Assembly (NCBI GenBank): GCA_037042185.1
Contig: JAXQJY010000031.1
Coordinates: forward strand, 1,364,001-1,428,000
Origin: Sordariomycetes sp. S80-01Y
Taxonomy: Eukaryota; Ascomycota; Sordariomycetes
Direction: 5' to 3'
Length of the DNA: 64,000 bases
In this document: in pieces, positions 11,453 to 24,618 of the stretch
Position numbering within the stretch: the first letter of the stretch is position 1
How the letters are laid out: each line of letters begins with the position of its first letter
Notes under the pieces: model-generated
Told to the model about the DNA's origin: nothing
What the model saw: only the letters and a program-made list of their open reading frames with translations
Databases searched by the model: none
Made by a program: the position numbers and the translations under genes

Positions 11453-12913
11453 CTATGATATGGTCTCAGGCTTCCGGGCAATCCAAAAGCTCGACTTGTA
11501 CATATTAATCGACATGCTGTCCATGTCCTGGATATACGGGGTTTCGAGACCCCTTTGGACTGTTTCAACGTCGAAGCCGACGAGCTTGAGCAGGGCCAGC
11601 ACCTCGTCCTCCGCCAGCTCGAAGCTGCCTGGATCAGCAATGCCAGACGAGTTCTTCCAGTCGTGCTCCCCGTCGCCGTCGTCATCTGTTCCATGGTTCC
11701 CTGGCGCGTTGTTCTCGAAGTGCCATAGCAAGGGTCCGAGGTTGATTAGTACGCCTCCTGGACGGAGGCAGTTCCTGATGACCTCTAGATATCTGATCAA
11801 ATTTGGCGCTGTGTCGAGGAAAAATACCGTCGCCACCGCATCGTACGAATCCGCGTGCTCCTCATCCCCGTACGCACACAAGAAGTCTGCGGCACACATG
11901 GCCATCGTGCCCTCGGCTGCAACGCCTTGCCGATCTCCAAGTACAGTTCCTGGGTGGATGTCGGGTACGGCATAGGAGCGCAAGTGATTTGCTCGGGTTG
12001 CGTGGTTCGAGAACGAGTGCACCCAAGGAAACAGGCTATGATGACCTGCTCTGGGGCAGGTGTTGAGTATATAGGAAGATGCAAGGAGGGAGTGGTAGGA
12101 AATTTCGTTGCCCTCGGCGTCGAAGCCGTTGTTGGCGAGGTCGAACACCAACCGACCAAGACCAGCCCCTGGCACCAAAACCTTGAGTGGTCGGCCACCT
12201 TTGCGAGACCTCTCTTGACCCATGGCCTTCAGTACCGGACCAAAGCAAGCTTCTCGCTCACCCCTGCCCGCCTCTGTCCAATCTCTATAGAATTGTCTCA
12301 AAGTGCTCCGGGCTTTATCGATATCTGAGTGTTTGGCGGCATCAACCCATTCGCGGGGCATCTCCGTCATGCCAAAGGACTGTAAGCCTGCATCGACGAT
12401 GGCTTGAGCAAGAAGAGCGTTTGATTCGATGGCATCATCGGTCTTTTCGAGGGTCTCGAGGAAGTTGAAGGGTGCTGCCGCCAGCATCTGCCATTGTGCT
12501 TGCGGAAGAGCGTAGAAAGAGCGGCGGCGGAGATGAGTGACATTGAAATGTGCCACTTTTGCATAACGCCTGGGAGCGTTAATACGATGCTTCTTGAACC
12601 ATGCATGTAGCCATAGCATATTCCCGCATGAAAGAGGTGCTTATGCTGGCCATGCAGTTCTTGCATCCACCTCCCCGCCCATCCGTCAGACATCTCTCAT
12701 CATCCTCATGAAAGGCGTGAGATTCCGGACGCTTGGCGTGGAGAGCAAGCACTCAAATCAGATGGCGGGCCAGACTTACGCAAATGAGTCCAAAGCACAA
12801 AAGAGAACTCTTCGCTCCTCTGGATCCTCTATCGTCTCCTCAACGCCGCCCCAGGCGGTTTCGTCCGTATCGGCCGCATGGACATCGTTGTTCTCAGGTC
12901 TGCCGGTTTCCAT
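11453..12913 (-). CDS. carnosine N-methyltransferase-type (N2227 family) SAM-dependent methyltransferase, 416 residues
   Basis: This enzyme belongs to the N2227/CARNMT1 family, which in animals methylates carnosine to anserine and in yeast includes a histidine methyltransferase-like protein. The fungal substrate is not shown by the sequence. Two exons, 12913-12780 and 12569-11453, flank a 210 bp intron (GTAAGT donor, CCCAG acceptor), and the sum of 1,251 nt closes in frame. After an acidic N-terminus (AADTDETAWGG), conserved features are RYAKVAHFNVTHLRRRSFYALP, the SAM-binding LVPGAGLGRLVFDLA, the family signature GNEISYHSLLASSYILN, a DSYDAVATVFFLDTAPN strand and LRPGGVLINLGPLLWHF. The intron is long for this window, so an extra small exon cannot be excluded. 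The start at 12913 is the only Met in the open frame of exon 1 that gives a family-like N-terminus. It is divergent from the PAC4 gene across 537 bp. Confidence 0.92.
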
Positions 12914-13450
12914 GGCGGTGTGGGTGTCGTAGCTCGTCAAATCATTGCTGTCGTGAGAACGAAGTGAAAAAGAAAAGGCTCCTTGCGAGAAGCGGTCAGA
13001 GGAGCCAGGTGGTCTTCGTTGGAGTTTTCATCTGCATGTCCAAGATTGGGCTCAAGATGTCACGCCTGCCGCTGTGGGTTGAGTGAGGGCGACAAAAACA
13101 AGTCCGAAAAGGGGCTGGTCGACGCGGCGGGAGAACGAAACGAAGGACGACTAAGGCTTGCGAAGGGCAGCAGATCCCAAGCCAAGGAGCGGGCTAGGGG
13201 ATGCACATGATGATTCCATTGCAACATCTTTCCACCCTTCCATTTAGAAAACTCGTCGCTGTCTATAGCCTTTCCTATCCTGTTCGATTCTTTTAAGTCG
13301 CGGCTTAGTTCGAGAGATCGGACCAGTTCTGGCGAATCACTTCATCGTCGTCATGTGATGACCTCCACTACAGCTCACCAGCGCTCTCGACTAATTCACG
13401 ATCACTCTCATACAAAGACGACAGGCAAGCGAACAGTCGAGCTACAGAAA
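12914..13450. promoter_or_regulatory. divergent promoter region between methyltransferase and PAC4 genes
   Basis: This 537 bp stretch lies between two divergent start codons and must hold both promoters. I see no unambiguous TATA box. AT-richer DNA with TTTTAAG lies near 13285-13300, before the PAC4 start. No clear regulator site was identified. Confidence 0.5.
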
Positions 13451-13939
13451 ATGGCCACGACACAGAGCGATGCAGTGCAGCTGTCGCTACCTTTGCCTAA
13501 GTCCCTCGACACGCGCATCTATCTTCGCCTTTCAACGGAGACCAGAGCCATCGTGCTATCACTCACAACCGCGTCCCCAGATGAGCCCGCCCAAACGGCA
13601 CCCATGGGCTCCTTTGTCTATGGTCTCCCCAATGCAAGTCACCTAAAATTCTAAGTGTAGGTTCCTGCTAATTTCCACCAGCGGTTCGACAATTCGCAGC
13701 CTCTCACAACGACCCTCTTCCCCCACGAGCCTACCTTAGAATTCACAACGCGCCTCGCCAAGCTGGTTGCTCGAAGGACTGAGCTGCCCGTGTATGTCAC
13801 CAATTCAATCAGCTTCCGCAACGCCGGCATGGGTGGGACGGTTGAGGAGGAAATGGAGGCTTTCAAGAACATCGTGGAGATTGTGCTTGCCAGGATCAAG
13901 GAGGCCGGTGTTGGTGCGACAGCCGCCAAAGGAAATTAA
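13451..13939 (+). CDS. proteasome assembly chaperone 4-like protein, 146 residues
   Basis: A small PAC4-family (Pba4/Poc4) protein. This chaperone pairs with PAC3/Pba3 to help order alpha subunits during 20S proteasome assembly in the cytosol or nucleus. Exon 1 is 13451-13633 and exon 2 is 13682-13939. The 48 bp intron begins GCAAGT and ends CCACCAG, a GC-AG intron; reading through it meets an in-frame stop at once. Features are an N-terminal strand IYLRLSTETRAIVLSLTT, a central GSFVYGLPN, a TLEFTTRLAKLVARRTELPVYVTNS segment typical of PAC4, and a C-terminal helix EEEMEAFKNIVEIVLARIKEAG. The length matches the family. The start at 13451 was chosen because upstream in-frame residues are unlike the family. 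Identification rests on recognised pattern and size. Confidence 0.85.
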
Positions 13940-15478
13940 GATTGTTTCTGTTCTTGGGCAAGTGAGTACGGAGAAGCACCCCGATGTTCGGGAATGAAAA
14001 TCTCTGGGCGTGGGAGCGTTCGGTCGGTTTACTTCTGTCGAATGAGGTTTAACGACGCCTGCTGTTGCCCATCTACGGATGTGTCAAGAGCCTCGCGGCA
14101 CGAGACGACAGGGGTGGACACGGAGACTGGGCGATTTTTGCACCAAATCAAGCCTCTCTCGAGGCGTCAGTCGATCTCTAGGGTCCTGGATGACACGACA
14201 GAAATTGGCAGAGATGATGTGCCAGTTGAGTTGGGTCGGGAACCACATCATGTTTTGCATATTCCCTGCATACATCATTACACATACCTTTCGATGACTT
14301 CAGGATATCTGTACGTCAACCGGGGGTTGGAACTCCAGCCTGAGCGCAGGTGTTACGGTTTCGAAGGGCGGGAATCGGCCGGATGTTTGCACCGGTTAGT
14401 TCGATGTTCATCTTCCCAGGAGCGTCTCCTCGTCTCTTGGGAAATTTCTTACTCGGGCGCATTACTCGGGCGCAAATGCCTGAGAATTAGTTCGAGCATC
14501 TTGCTTCCGTCGAAAGGCATCATTGAGAGGGTCTCTTCTGGTTGTTGCATTGAGAGTCCTGGGTCAATTCAGGTCAACCTGTCGGTGGTGGCTTGGTTGG
14601 CGAGTGACACGAGGCGACACAACAGCGACGGCGCTCCGTGTTAAGCCGTTGTCTCTACGCTGTGGAACAGCAAGCGAAGCTGTCCGTCATCAGCAATGAG
14701 GCCTTATCCTGGTGTTGATCTATCCGAGTGCTTCGTTCGCGGCACGGGTTGACCGCGCCGTCAGGTTTTGAGAGTGTCCCTGAGTATCTTGCCCATGCAA
14801 GCCACGACGGCAGATACCAAGTTTCGATAGACCACGGGGTTTCCAGTACCTGACAAATCGAGATCCGACCATCAGAGCTCACTGGCGAACATTGTTGATT
14901 CGGTGTTTCGGTGATTCCTTCGTGCTAAATGCGGTTAGATCTAAAAGCTGGGAAATCTTATCGGGTTATCGTTATCGCTGCCCGCAAAAAAATTGGCTGT
15001 GGCAGGCCGCAGTGGCAGTGACGCGCTGGGCGGAGCAACCCCCTCCAACCTGACACCATTGTCTCCCACCAGTCTCCAGTCAGTCTTTGCCCTGGTGATC
15101 TTGGAAGCACATGCTGGTACGGGACTGTGTACCATTTCCCAAGCTACAGTCACCTTGCTGTGAGCCATTCTCTCCCAACACCATCAGAGCTCCTGAGCCA
15201 CCCTCCCCGCATCTGTGCCTGCTTTACGAAAGTGAGAAGCTTGTGAGTGAAACCCCACGAAGATCCCTGCGGAGGGGCAACTTCGAGCAAACATCGCCCT
15301 GGTGCCCACTGCGCCCGTGCCTCTTGGTCGATTGAACCTAGTGTGCTGACTTGCTGCCAAAAGGCCATTTAAGCTTCTCCATGTAGTTCAAAGCTCGTGG
15401 CATCTTCGACACCTATCATTCCCGCCTATCCCTACCGGCTGCTCGCGCCGACCTCGAAGCCACCTCCGACTTACCACT
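13940..15478. other. intergenic region, no gene recognised
   Basis: About 1.5 kb between the PAC4 and transportin genes. A plus-strand open frame at 13994-14644 lacks any domain or coding-like composition. The last few hundred bases should be promoter and leader of the transportin gene. Confidence 0.55.
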
Positions 15479-18409
15479 ATGTCGTGGCAACCGTCTCCCG
15501 ACTCGCTGCGGCAGCTTGCCGCCTGTCTCAAGGACTCTCTGAGTGCCTTCGACAAGACAGCGCAAAAGCAAGCCGAGCTTGTGAGTTCCAGCCTCCCGAA
15601 ACCAAGCGGCGCATCAACTGACCTTCCTAGATGCTCCAACAAGCCAAGGCCTCCCCCGACATCAACAACTACCTTGCATACATCTACTCGAGCTCGAGCG
15701 CGCCCGATGGTCTTCAATACAGTGATCAAGACTGGCACTTGGTGCGCTCTGCGGCTGGCATCATGTTGAAGAACCACATCCGCAACGACTGGAAGACGAT
15801 TCCCGAGTCGAGCCTCGATCTGATCAAGTTGTCAGTCCCAATGTGCCTGCAGGACAAGAACTCGCAAATTAGAAGCTTTGCAGGAAACATTGCGACTGAG
15901 ATTATTCGCCGAAGCGGACTATTGGGCTGGCCGGAGTTGCTTCCTCAACTGATCGATCTGATTGGAAACTCCAATGGACAGACCTCGAACGAGGCCCAGG
16001 AGGGCGCAATGTCAGCCATGGCCAAGATCTGCGAGGACAACTTCAAGATGTTGACAAAGGAGGTCAATGGACAAAGACCACTCAATTTCGTGTTACCTCA
16101 GTTCATCGCTGCGACCAAGAGCCCCCTGCCCAAGGTCCGAGCTCTGGCACTCACTGCTATTAATGTCTTTACCCCTCGACAGTCGCAAGCGATGCTGAAC
16201 TCTGTCGACGACCTACTGCAGCACCTGTTCATCCTATCGAGCGACAATAACCCCGACGTACGCCGTCAAGTCTGCAGGGCGTTCGTCAATCTCGTCGAGA
16301 CCAGGCCCGACAAGCTGACCCCTCACATTGAGGGCTTGGTGGACTACATCCTCACACAGCAAAAGTCGGAAGATGAAGAGCTGGCTTGCGAAGCTGCAGA
16401 GTTCTGGCTCGCTGTTGGAGAGCACGAGAATCTGTGGAAAGCTCTCGGCCCGTTCATCAACAAGATCATCCCCGTGCTACTGGAATGTATGGTCTATAGC
16501 GGAGAGGACATTGCATTGCTGGGAGGTCTGTCAGATGACGAGGAGGAGGAAGATCGACAGGAGGACATTAAGCCTGCCTTTGCGACCAGCAAGAAAGGAC
16601 GAAACGCCAACACCGAAGCCTCTGCTGCTGACCCCGAGAAAACAGGCAACGCTTACGAGAAGCTTGCTGGTATGGACGACGATCTCGAGGAGGGTGAGGT
16701 CGACCAGGATGAGGACGGCGATGCGAGCCCCGATGAGAAGTGGACGGTTCGCAAGTGCTCTGCTGCGGCGCTGGACGTATTCGCAAGCGATTTCCGTGGA
16801 CCTGTTTTCGAAGCAATCCTACCCTACCTATCATCGAACTTGAAGCATGCTGAGTGGCCTCAGCGTGAGGCTGCTGTCCTGGCGCTCGGCGCTGTTGCTG
16901 AAGGCTGCATGGACACAGTTGTGCCTCATCTTCCGGAGCTTGTTCCGTATCTCATCTCCCTCCTGGAAGATGAGGAACCTGTAGTCAGGCAAATCACATG
17001 CTGGAGCTTGGGAAGGTATTCGGAGTGGGCTGCAAACCTCCAGGATCCTGCGCAGAAGGAGCAGTTCTTCGTTCCCATGATGGACGGTATCTTGAGGAAG
17101 ATGTTGGACAAGAACAAGAAGGTGCAAGAAGCTGGCGCTTCCGCCTTTGCCAACCTCGAGGAGAAAGCGGGCAGCCATCTCGAGCCCTACTGCGGACCTA
17201 TCGTACAGCAGTTCGTCCGATGTTTCGGCAAGTACAAGGATCGCAACATGTACATCCTGTACGACTGCGTGCAAACCTTGGCGGAGCGCCTCGGGCCTTT
17301 CCTCGCCAGACGAGAGCTTACGGACCAGCTAATGCCTGCGCTCATTGATCGCTACAACAATGTCTCCGATCAGTCTCGCGAGCTCTTCCCGCTCCTGGAG
17401 TGTCTGTCTTACGTTGCGTTGGCGCTTGGCGATGCTTTCTCCCCTTACGCGCAACCAATCTTCACCCGTTGCATTGGCATCATACACGCCAACTTGGAGC
17501 AAACACTTGCCGTCACCGGCAACCCCGCCTTGGATCAGCCCGACAAGGACTTCCTGATTACTAGTTTGGATCTCCTTAGCTCGATCATCCAAGCTTTGGA
17601 TGAGGCGAAATCCCAAGAGTTGGTCAAGACATCGCAACAGTCCTTCTTCGAGCTCCTTACCCTGTGTATGGAGGATCCTACCGACGAAGTCCGCCAATCT
17701 GCATATGCTCTATTGGGCGATTGCGCCAAGTACGTCTTCCCACAATTGCAAGGCTTCCTTCCTCGTATGATACCTCTCCAGCTCAAGCAGCTCGACCTGG
17801 ACAGTGTGTTGGATGAAGACGTCGATGCTGGCTTTGGTGTGGTTAACAACGCTTGCTGGTCATGTGGCGAGATTGCGATGCAGTATGGTAAAGGCATGTC
17901 GCAGTACATTCCTGAGCTTATGCAACGTTTCGTCGACATCCTGTCGAACCCTCGGGTGCCCAAGGGTCTTCAAGAGAACGCCGCCATCGCTCTTGGCCGT
18001 CTTGGTCTCGCAGATCCTGATCAGCTCGCGCCTCACCTGTCTGCCTTTGCAGACGACTTCCTGAGCTCCATGCTTGAGGTCGACGCTTCTGAGGAGAAAG
18101 GCACCGCTTTCAAGGGGTTCTCGATGATAGTAGCGCAGAACCCGCAAGCGATGGAAAATGCACTAAAGGACTATTTCATTGCTATTGCACGATACGAGGA
18201 CATGAACCTGAGGAGCCCGGTCAAGCAGGATCTCCACGGTGTCTTCCAGAACGTGAGTGCAATCGCCCCCATCGTTCTTATCCCAATTGCTGACTTTACG
18301 ACCACAGATTCTCAACGCATACAAGCAGATGATGCCTCAATTTGGGGACTTCATCAGCCAGCTACAGCCACGGGATCAACAAGCCCTCCGCCAGCACTAC
18401 CAAGTTTAG
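15479..18409 (+). CDS. kap104: transportin / karyopherin beta-2 nuclear import receptor, 941 residues
   Basis: The fungal orthologue of yeast Kap104 and human transportin-1. It carries PY-NLS cargo such as mRNA-binding proteins through nuclear pores and releases it on RanGTP binding. Exons are 15479-15580, 15631-18252 and 18308-18409. Introns of 50 and 55 bp have GTGAGT donors, and the total is 942 codons. The protein is HEAT-repeat throughout. Residue-for-residue landmarks shared with transportins are WPELLPQLIDLI, GAMSAMAKICEDN, RPLNFVLPQF, EFWLAVGEHE, DIALL, WTVRKCSAAALDVFA, EGCMDTVVPHLPELVPYLI, ITCWSLGRYSEW, VQEAGASAFANLEE, ILYDCVQTLAERLG, LFPLLECLS, DKDFLITSLDLLS, EVRQSAYALLGDCAK and NNACWSCGEIAMQYG. 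The acidic H8 loop, needed for cargo release in the family, lies at about residues 330-400 (DDEEEEDRQED, DLEEGEVDQDEDGD). The C-terminus (QQALRQHYQV) matches the family end. Confidence 0.97.
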
Positions 18410-19156
18410 TGTGCCAAGCCATTTTCTGAAGGGCAATTGGAAAGGGGGCTAATAGGGAATTACAAGGAATGGATGGTATTGCCGCTCGACGTGGAGGATC
18501 TCGGGCGACATGTCCACGGGAATTAAAAAGCGCGAAGAGAGGCCGGCCCAGCCTCTTTCGAACTACCATTTTACCGGTGTACGAGCGACGACATGATGAT
18601 TGACGAGAAGGACTGGGCTCCGACAAGGGGCCTGGGCTGTACTGCCGGGTTAGTATAGGGGCAATTAGATAGTCACTAGATAGATTCCTTCCTCTGTTCA
18701 AGACAGACTCGGCGTTGTTGGCTTCAGCTTCACTCCCTACCGGCATCGTGCCTCCCAGTTTCTGCGTGTCAAAGTCCATCACAATATTTGGGGATTGTCT
18801 CTAAAGGGGTCGAAGCGTCATGCTAACGACAGAAAGCTACTCAAGACAGACCCAGCGAGTAGGTCCATATTTCGTCACAAACGGGCTGTCTGGCTCTGCC
18901 GATGGCCGAACTGCTCCAGTTGAATTTGACGTCCAGAAAGCCTCGGAGTTGGAGACGCACTTCACAGCTTCTGAACGCATAGCTTGATGGATCCGCGTGC
19001 AAACTGATGATGGGTTGTGGAGGCACGGCGCCCTGGAGACGGAAAAGGGGGACGAGCGCAGAAGTAACACTGTTTCGAAAAGATACCTCAGCGCGGAGTC
19101 TTAGGTCGGACCTGCCCCGAGCCGACTCATTCGATGCCTCAGCTTCCTTCATGGCT

Positions 19157-19192
19157 CTTTTCCTGCTTTCTACACTTTTCCTGCTTTCTACA
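19157..19192. repeat. 18 bp tandem duplication
   Basis: The unit CTTTTCCTGCTTTCTACA is present twice without a gap in non-coding DNA downstream of the transportin gene. No function is apparent. Confidence 0.7.
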
Positions 19193-22100
19193 CGTATGTG
19201 CCCCTGTCCTGTCCACCCTCGAGGTTGAGCCTTCCGTCGTCCGACGCAGGTCACCACCAGTGCTCACGCCTCACATCTCTATATAAACACATCCAACAAT
19301 GAATGAAAAGCGCTGGCTAGCTCAGTATTGATTTGCTTATTGACTAGTAAGTGCAGACCTCTGCGATCCTGGCTCGTGAATTATCCCAGACGTTGCTCTA
19401 CTGTCGTAATCGAGGCATCCTATCGAATTTACGAAGCTGTCGAGATGCAAAAAGGCTACAAGGACTGTTTATATCTAGAGGCTTTGTTTGAGTCTCGAGG
19501 GGCAACCCCTTGTGGCCGGTTTTTCCCTGGTGACTGTCGTAGCAACAGCACGGGGCATGGGAAAAGTGCACTGACAGGGTGTGCTGTGCAAAACCTAGAA
19601 TTGTGAAACTGTAGGGTAAATATCTACAATGTTGAGAGACTGGGAGACACCGATACCTCCCCATCGTGGTCAAGTGGCCTTGTTGAAGTTCACGTCACCC
19701 CGTTTCAGTACAGGGTAGGCATCCCAAGTAGAGTCAACCACTCTAGGAGCCATCAGTCTTTCACTCGGGCGACTTGGAGCTAGGTATGTAGTGAGAGAGG
19801 GGATCTGATCGGTGCCATTAATGCATTGTGCTGTGCGATCGTCAGCCCATCGGATCTAGCCATTGCGTCAATCTGATCCCAGTCCCCATGCGAGGGATGC
19901 TCACCGCGGCCTCATCCAGCCGCAGCTGAACAACCATCCAGCCATCCATCCAGCCATGCCCTGGAGTCGGCCCAGCAACTGCCTCATATTGACGCGCTGT
20001 GTCCCAACAAGGCGGGACAAACTTCAGCCTAACGCGGTATGCCAAAACTCCGCCAACCTCTAAGCCCCTAGCGCCTCGGTCTGACGCTGCCGAAAGTCAC
20101 TCTCTGTGCCGCTGCTCGGTCACCCTCAATCAGTCCATCCGTGGCGCCCCAGCGGCCGACAATGTCCGATGAGGGCCTGTCAACATCATTGTGCAAGAGG
20201 TCATCAGCTCGGCCGCCCCGAGGTGACACGAAGGCACGACTTCTGTACGCATGCTCCTGGAATCCCCGTCCGCTTCAGCCCTAGCCTCCACGCAGATCAT
20301 TCAATCCACCGGGAACTTTGTTTAACTTGCTCGCTTCCTGTGCGTTTAGCCGCAGTTTCGACATGGAGGTGGTCGCACCAATGTGCCTTTGGACACAGGC
20401 TATCGAAATGCCCTCAATGGGAGTGGCTTTCCACATGGCCCCATGCCCTGGTCATCTTGAGAATAGCCAAAATACAACTCTAGTCAAATGAAAAGAAGGC
20501 CTGCATAGGACTATTGAGCTCCCAACCTCACCCTGGTAAAGCTTCTTGAGCCTCCAAAGCAAGGCGCCCCTTCCGCGTCGCGCGACGATCAGTTATGGAG
20601 CTCCGAAGATACACGTAGCGTCGTTGTCCGGCGGCCGCGGAGGCGCGGGACGGCAGGCTGAGCTCTGCTGGCTCGAAGCGGACCAATAGCAAGACGGCTT
20701 AGCGAGACAGCCAGTCGAGCTACTCCAGAGCGGAAAGGCATTTGGGCCTCGGTAGAGCGGTGCATCGTAGAGCGTGTCGGGGCGACTGATGAGATGAAGG
20801 AGTGCTTTGTACATAGCTTAGCCCGCCGTGCTAATGCCCCATAAATGCCGTCGGATTCTTACCGAAGACGCCAGGGCCCAGCGCACAGGCCGGGCTGGGG
20901 CACCTGAGCTGAGTAGAGACTGTCAAAGCAGTTGACCAGAATCACAGAACCTATAGTTCGCCAAGCTCCCATCACACAAACATCTCCAGTCTCACCCACC
21001 GGCCTTCACTCGGGCCAACCCTCACGGAAAGGCGATCACCCCCCTCCAAAGCACCACAACTGTCGAACCACTTGTTACCATTCGTCAAAGATGGCACACA
21101 CCATCAGTGGGCTCCCAATCGGGGAAGTCTAAATATAGCGCCCAGAGCTAGGGCTTCTGTTGGACCAATCATTGATTCCAGAACCAGAGCTCGGTAAGCC
21201 GGCTCAAAACGTTGTGGGAATGTGCGTCATGGCATTTTCAAGAGGGAAAAAAAGGGCGAGAAAAATTGACGAGATTCCCACCGTGGACGTGGACCTTGGC
21301 CATGCCATGGGGAACCCTGGGACAAGCTTAGAGCCTTAGCCTACTATGGCTTGGTGTGCTCGAAGATACTGCACGAGAAGATTTCCGTAGATGGATCGTC
21401 GGAAAGTCAGAGCCGCTCCTATTGGGAGACCTTGAGGAGGAGTACGTGCATTCCGCGTTTCATAGTGTAATTCGGGATGCTATCAGATCATCTTCACTCC
21501 TCCGGTAAAGGATAGAGCCCATGAATATCAACAGCTTGGCGGTGAAGTTGTGCTTTTGACCAATGTTGGACACCAGGGAGAGTGCCCATGGCTTCAAGTT
21601 GCGGTTGGCTCCGGTGGCGTTAAGCTGGGAAAATAACATGCCAGTGAGCGGCCACCGCCGCAGGCTGGGAAGTAAGTTTTTCTTTCCGATGCTAAGTCCA
21701 CAAGCCATGTGGTCCCCGGCTTGGATTGATGGTCCACACCGAGGTGCTGAGAAAGGGCTGTGTGATCTCTTGCTGCCGTATCAGTCGCGCATCACTGATC
21801 ATCTGCCACTGGCTGTACTGATCGACAAGACCATGAAACGTTGCTTCCTCTGCACTCTGCATAGCCACAAACTGCCGCCTCGGAAGCGTGGGGGAGCCCA
21901 TTGGGCGTCGGAAAGAGCTGTCCACGCGAGCTGGCATGGCAAGTCCCAATAATCACGTCAGATTATCCCGACGGGACAGCTGGACCCTGAGAAGGACGCA
22001 GCGCTGTGTGAGGTGGTAGCATTGGCGAGGCACTGGCCAGCTGTCGGGAATGTGGGAACTTGGGTGCCCTTGGAGAATCCAGGTCCAGTCGTCAAAAATA

Positions 22101-24566
22101 GAACGGCGCCAGGACGACTCGGGCCAAGCCTCATGCAGGGTGGCTTGGACGCCCTGGGCATTGCTCTTTTCTCCTGTGTCTACGTAGTAGTCATCACAAC
22201 GTCAACAATCTGACAGTTCGGTGTTGTAGAGACTCGGAGACAGCTATCCGATTCCAAAGCAAATAGGTTTCGCTGATTGATGACTGCAGGCGCTGCGAGC
22301 GTTGCTTCATGAGCACCAGGGGCCATCTGGTCCGGGCCCATGTGTCATCCTCAAGCAGGAATGCCACCTACCTCTGAATCGTCATGAGACCACATCCGTT
22401 TCGAACGCGGCTTCTAACATCCCACAGCCCAAGCTAGCCCTTGAAGACGACGGAAACTCTTGATGACCTCATGCTCGTAGCAGCGCTAAGACCGGCTGTG
22501 CTTCCGTCAAGGGAAGCGGCTGTTACCTTGGTCCCTGTCGCATGACCCTGAATGTGCCATGTTGGAAGAGGCTTTAGGGCAAATGTCCAGGTGCGGAAGT
22601 CAGCCGCCTTGTCGGCGTTATGCCTGCCCGAAAAAGCATCACCGCGGCTCGCGAAGCAGCCTTGAAACCACGGACGATCAACGTGTGGTTTCAAAAATTG
22701 CCAGCGTGCTGGCCGACCGGGGTCGCAAGTTGTCGAATTTACGGACACGAGGTCTTCCCAATTTGACCAAACAGACATGGTCCTGAGGATATCTACATGG
22801 GCAGATCTGATCCTGCCGGGCGGATCCAGATGGGGCAGCAGGGGGCGGTTGGAGTTATCGACAACCGTCGACAGGTGCATATGCTGGAGTTCTCCTGAGA
22901 AAAACATGAGGGGGGAGTCTTTGCTCCTTGATCGAGCGCGGACAAGATGCTCTCAAGACTCAAACTTCATCCTGCGATCGTTGTTCGTTGCCTGAAAGCG
23001 GAAGCTGTGTCGAACCTCAACTCGCCGCGGCCGAGCGGCTAACACCAAGTGTCTTGGCAGATGAGGTCATGCCTCGTACTTCGTGGGGATGGCATCAGAT
23101 CCCAGTCAAATCCTTGCTTCACGTACGGAGCTACGAAGGATATCCTCAAAACAGCGTGTATTCTTTCCTTTTGGGTAGTTCGCGGTTCCAGGATCAGCGG
23201 GTGTTCCTGAATGCTCGGCGGTGTGGATCGCCTCGACAGATTGCTCGTGGCCGGTGTTAGTGTTCCTCGAGGACGAATAGGGCAACATCCGTAAGATCTT
23301 CCGGAGTAAGTACTTAGTAGTAGAACCAATAGTCTCGGGCAGCACCGCGGGACGGGGCACCTACCAAGCCCGCGCGCCCTGTGCCGTTTTGCCCACGAGC
23401 TGCCGGCTCACCCAGATTGAATGGGACACTGAAGCCCGCTATCGGCTTGGGCAGTCAAGCCACGCTATAGACGATCTATCAATAATGCTCTGAGCATGCC
23501 AGGCACATCCGGTGGTATGTTGGCGTGGGGACCATGTACTCCGTGAATCGCCGAGCTCACCAGTTGTCGCGGTCAGGCGAAAGTTTCATTTCGGACAACG
23601 GCATAGAGGGATTGGCCTGGCGTTCCCAGGGACACGGTGAGAATAGGGTTCGGGCCCCCTATTGGACACCCGTCCAAGGCTATACACATGCAGTGTGACC
23701 TGACGCTGAACATGTGTAAGGTGCAGGGTGAGTTTGTGCGACAGCTGCCCAGTCGCTGACCGCTCGAATAGTCGAAATGCTGCCCTCATAAAGCATGCTT
23801 CTGGTGGCGGGTCGCAGCGAGACCTGAATCTGAGGAACGCGAGGCGTACTGGGCGGGAGGGTAACCGCAATTACTGATCGGCGGAGGCGTCCAGAGGCTA
23901 TCGACGACGCTGCTCGCTCGGGGTCGTAGCGAGCCCCGGTGGCCATCCCACCGCCGCCAGTGGGAGGAAACTACCATGCGCCATCTGAGAAGCGCCACAA
24001 CAAAGTTCGACCTTCCCTAGCGGCTCGAGAAAATGCATCTCCTTCGTCAGCCAAGGCCGACCTTGATGGCTTGGAGCCTCGGGGCCTCGGAGGCGAACGA
24101 AGCGGGAGACTCTCCGCTGTGTGGAGAGCTTAGCACCAAGGTCCGTAGCCTGGCCAGGGCCCTCCGAGCCTAAAGCCCCGAGCAAAGATCCGGGGTCCCT
24201 GCTGTTATAACGCCAACAGAGCCACAACAGCATTGGCATGACAAAGCCAACGGATTGACCACGCCGAAACCTCGGTAGAGTCGTCTGGGCTGAGAGTTGT
24301 GGCAAAAGCGTTGATGGCGTTTGGAAGATGGCATGAGGTGGAAGGCTGTCCTGAGACTGGAAACTGTGCGGCAATTCCACCTTGTTGGAGGATTCGCTAC
24401 CGAAATGTCGCATCGACAAAATGCTAGGCAGGTAAGAATCCCATCCACGGGTCGTCTGCTCCAGTGCTCTGCCCCGAACTCGTCCGACCAACCACGTCGC
24501 TGCGCTGGGTTCAGACACACGCACGCCGGGCTTGGCCTTCTTGGCCTGGACGCTGTCGCCGTCCTG

Positions 24567-24618
24567 TGGCTGCCAGTGGTCTTGAGTGACTGCAATGCAC
24601 TGCACTGCACTGCATCGC
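24567..24618. promoter_or_regulatory. copy of recurring GCTGCCAGTG / TGCAC upstream module
   Basis: GGCTGCCAGTGG is followed by a run of TGCAC units (24591-24615). The same pair of elements, GCTGCCAGTG and CACTGCA, is found at 46320-46345, and related sequences lie at 52701-52730. Here it lies 1.75 kb before the start of the Zn2Cys6 gene. Its regulatory role is inferred from recurrence only. Confidence 0.35.

Noticed and set aside
13994-14644. 216-residue plus-strand open frame after the PAC4-like gene
   Set aside because: No domain, unusual Arg/Ser/Cys composition, and the frame opens within the likely 3' flank.
24591-24615. TGCAC run as a possible CRISPR or satellite array
   Set aside because: Far too short and without spacers; it is a simple repeat inside a promoter-like module.
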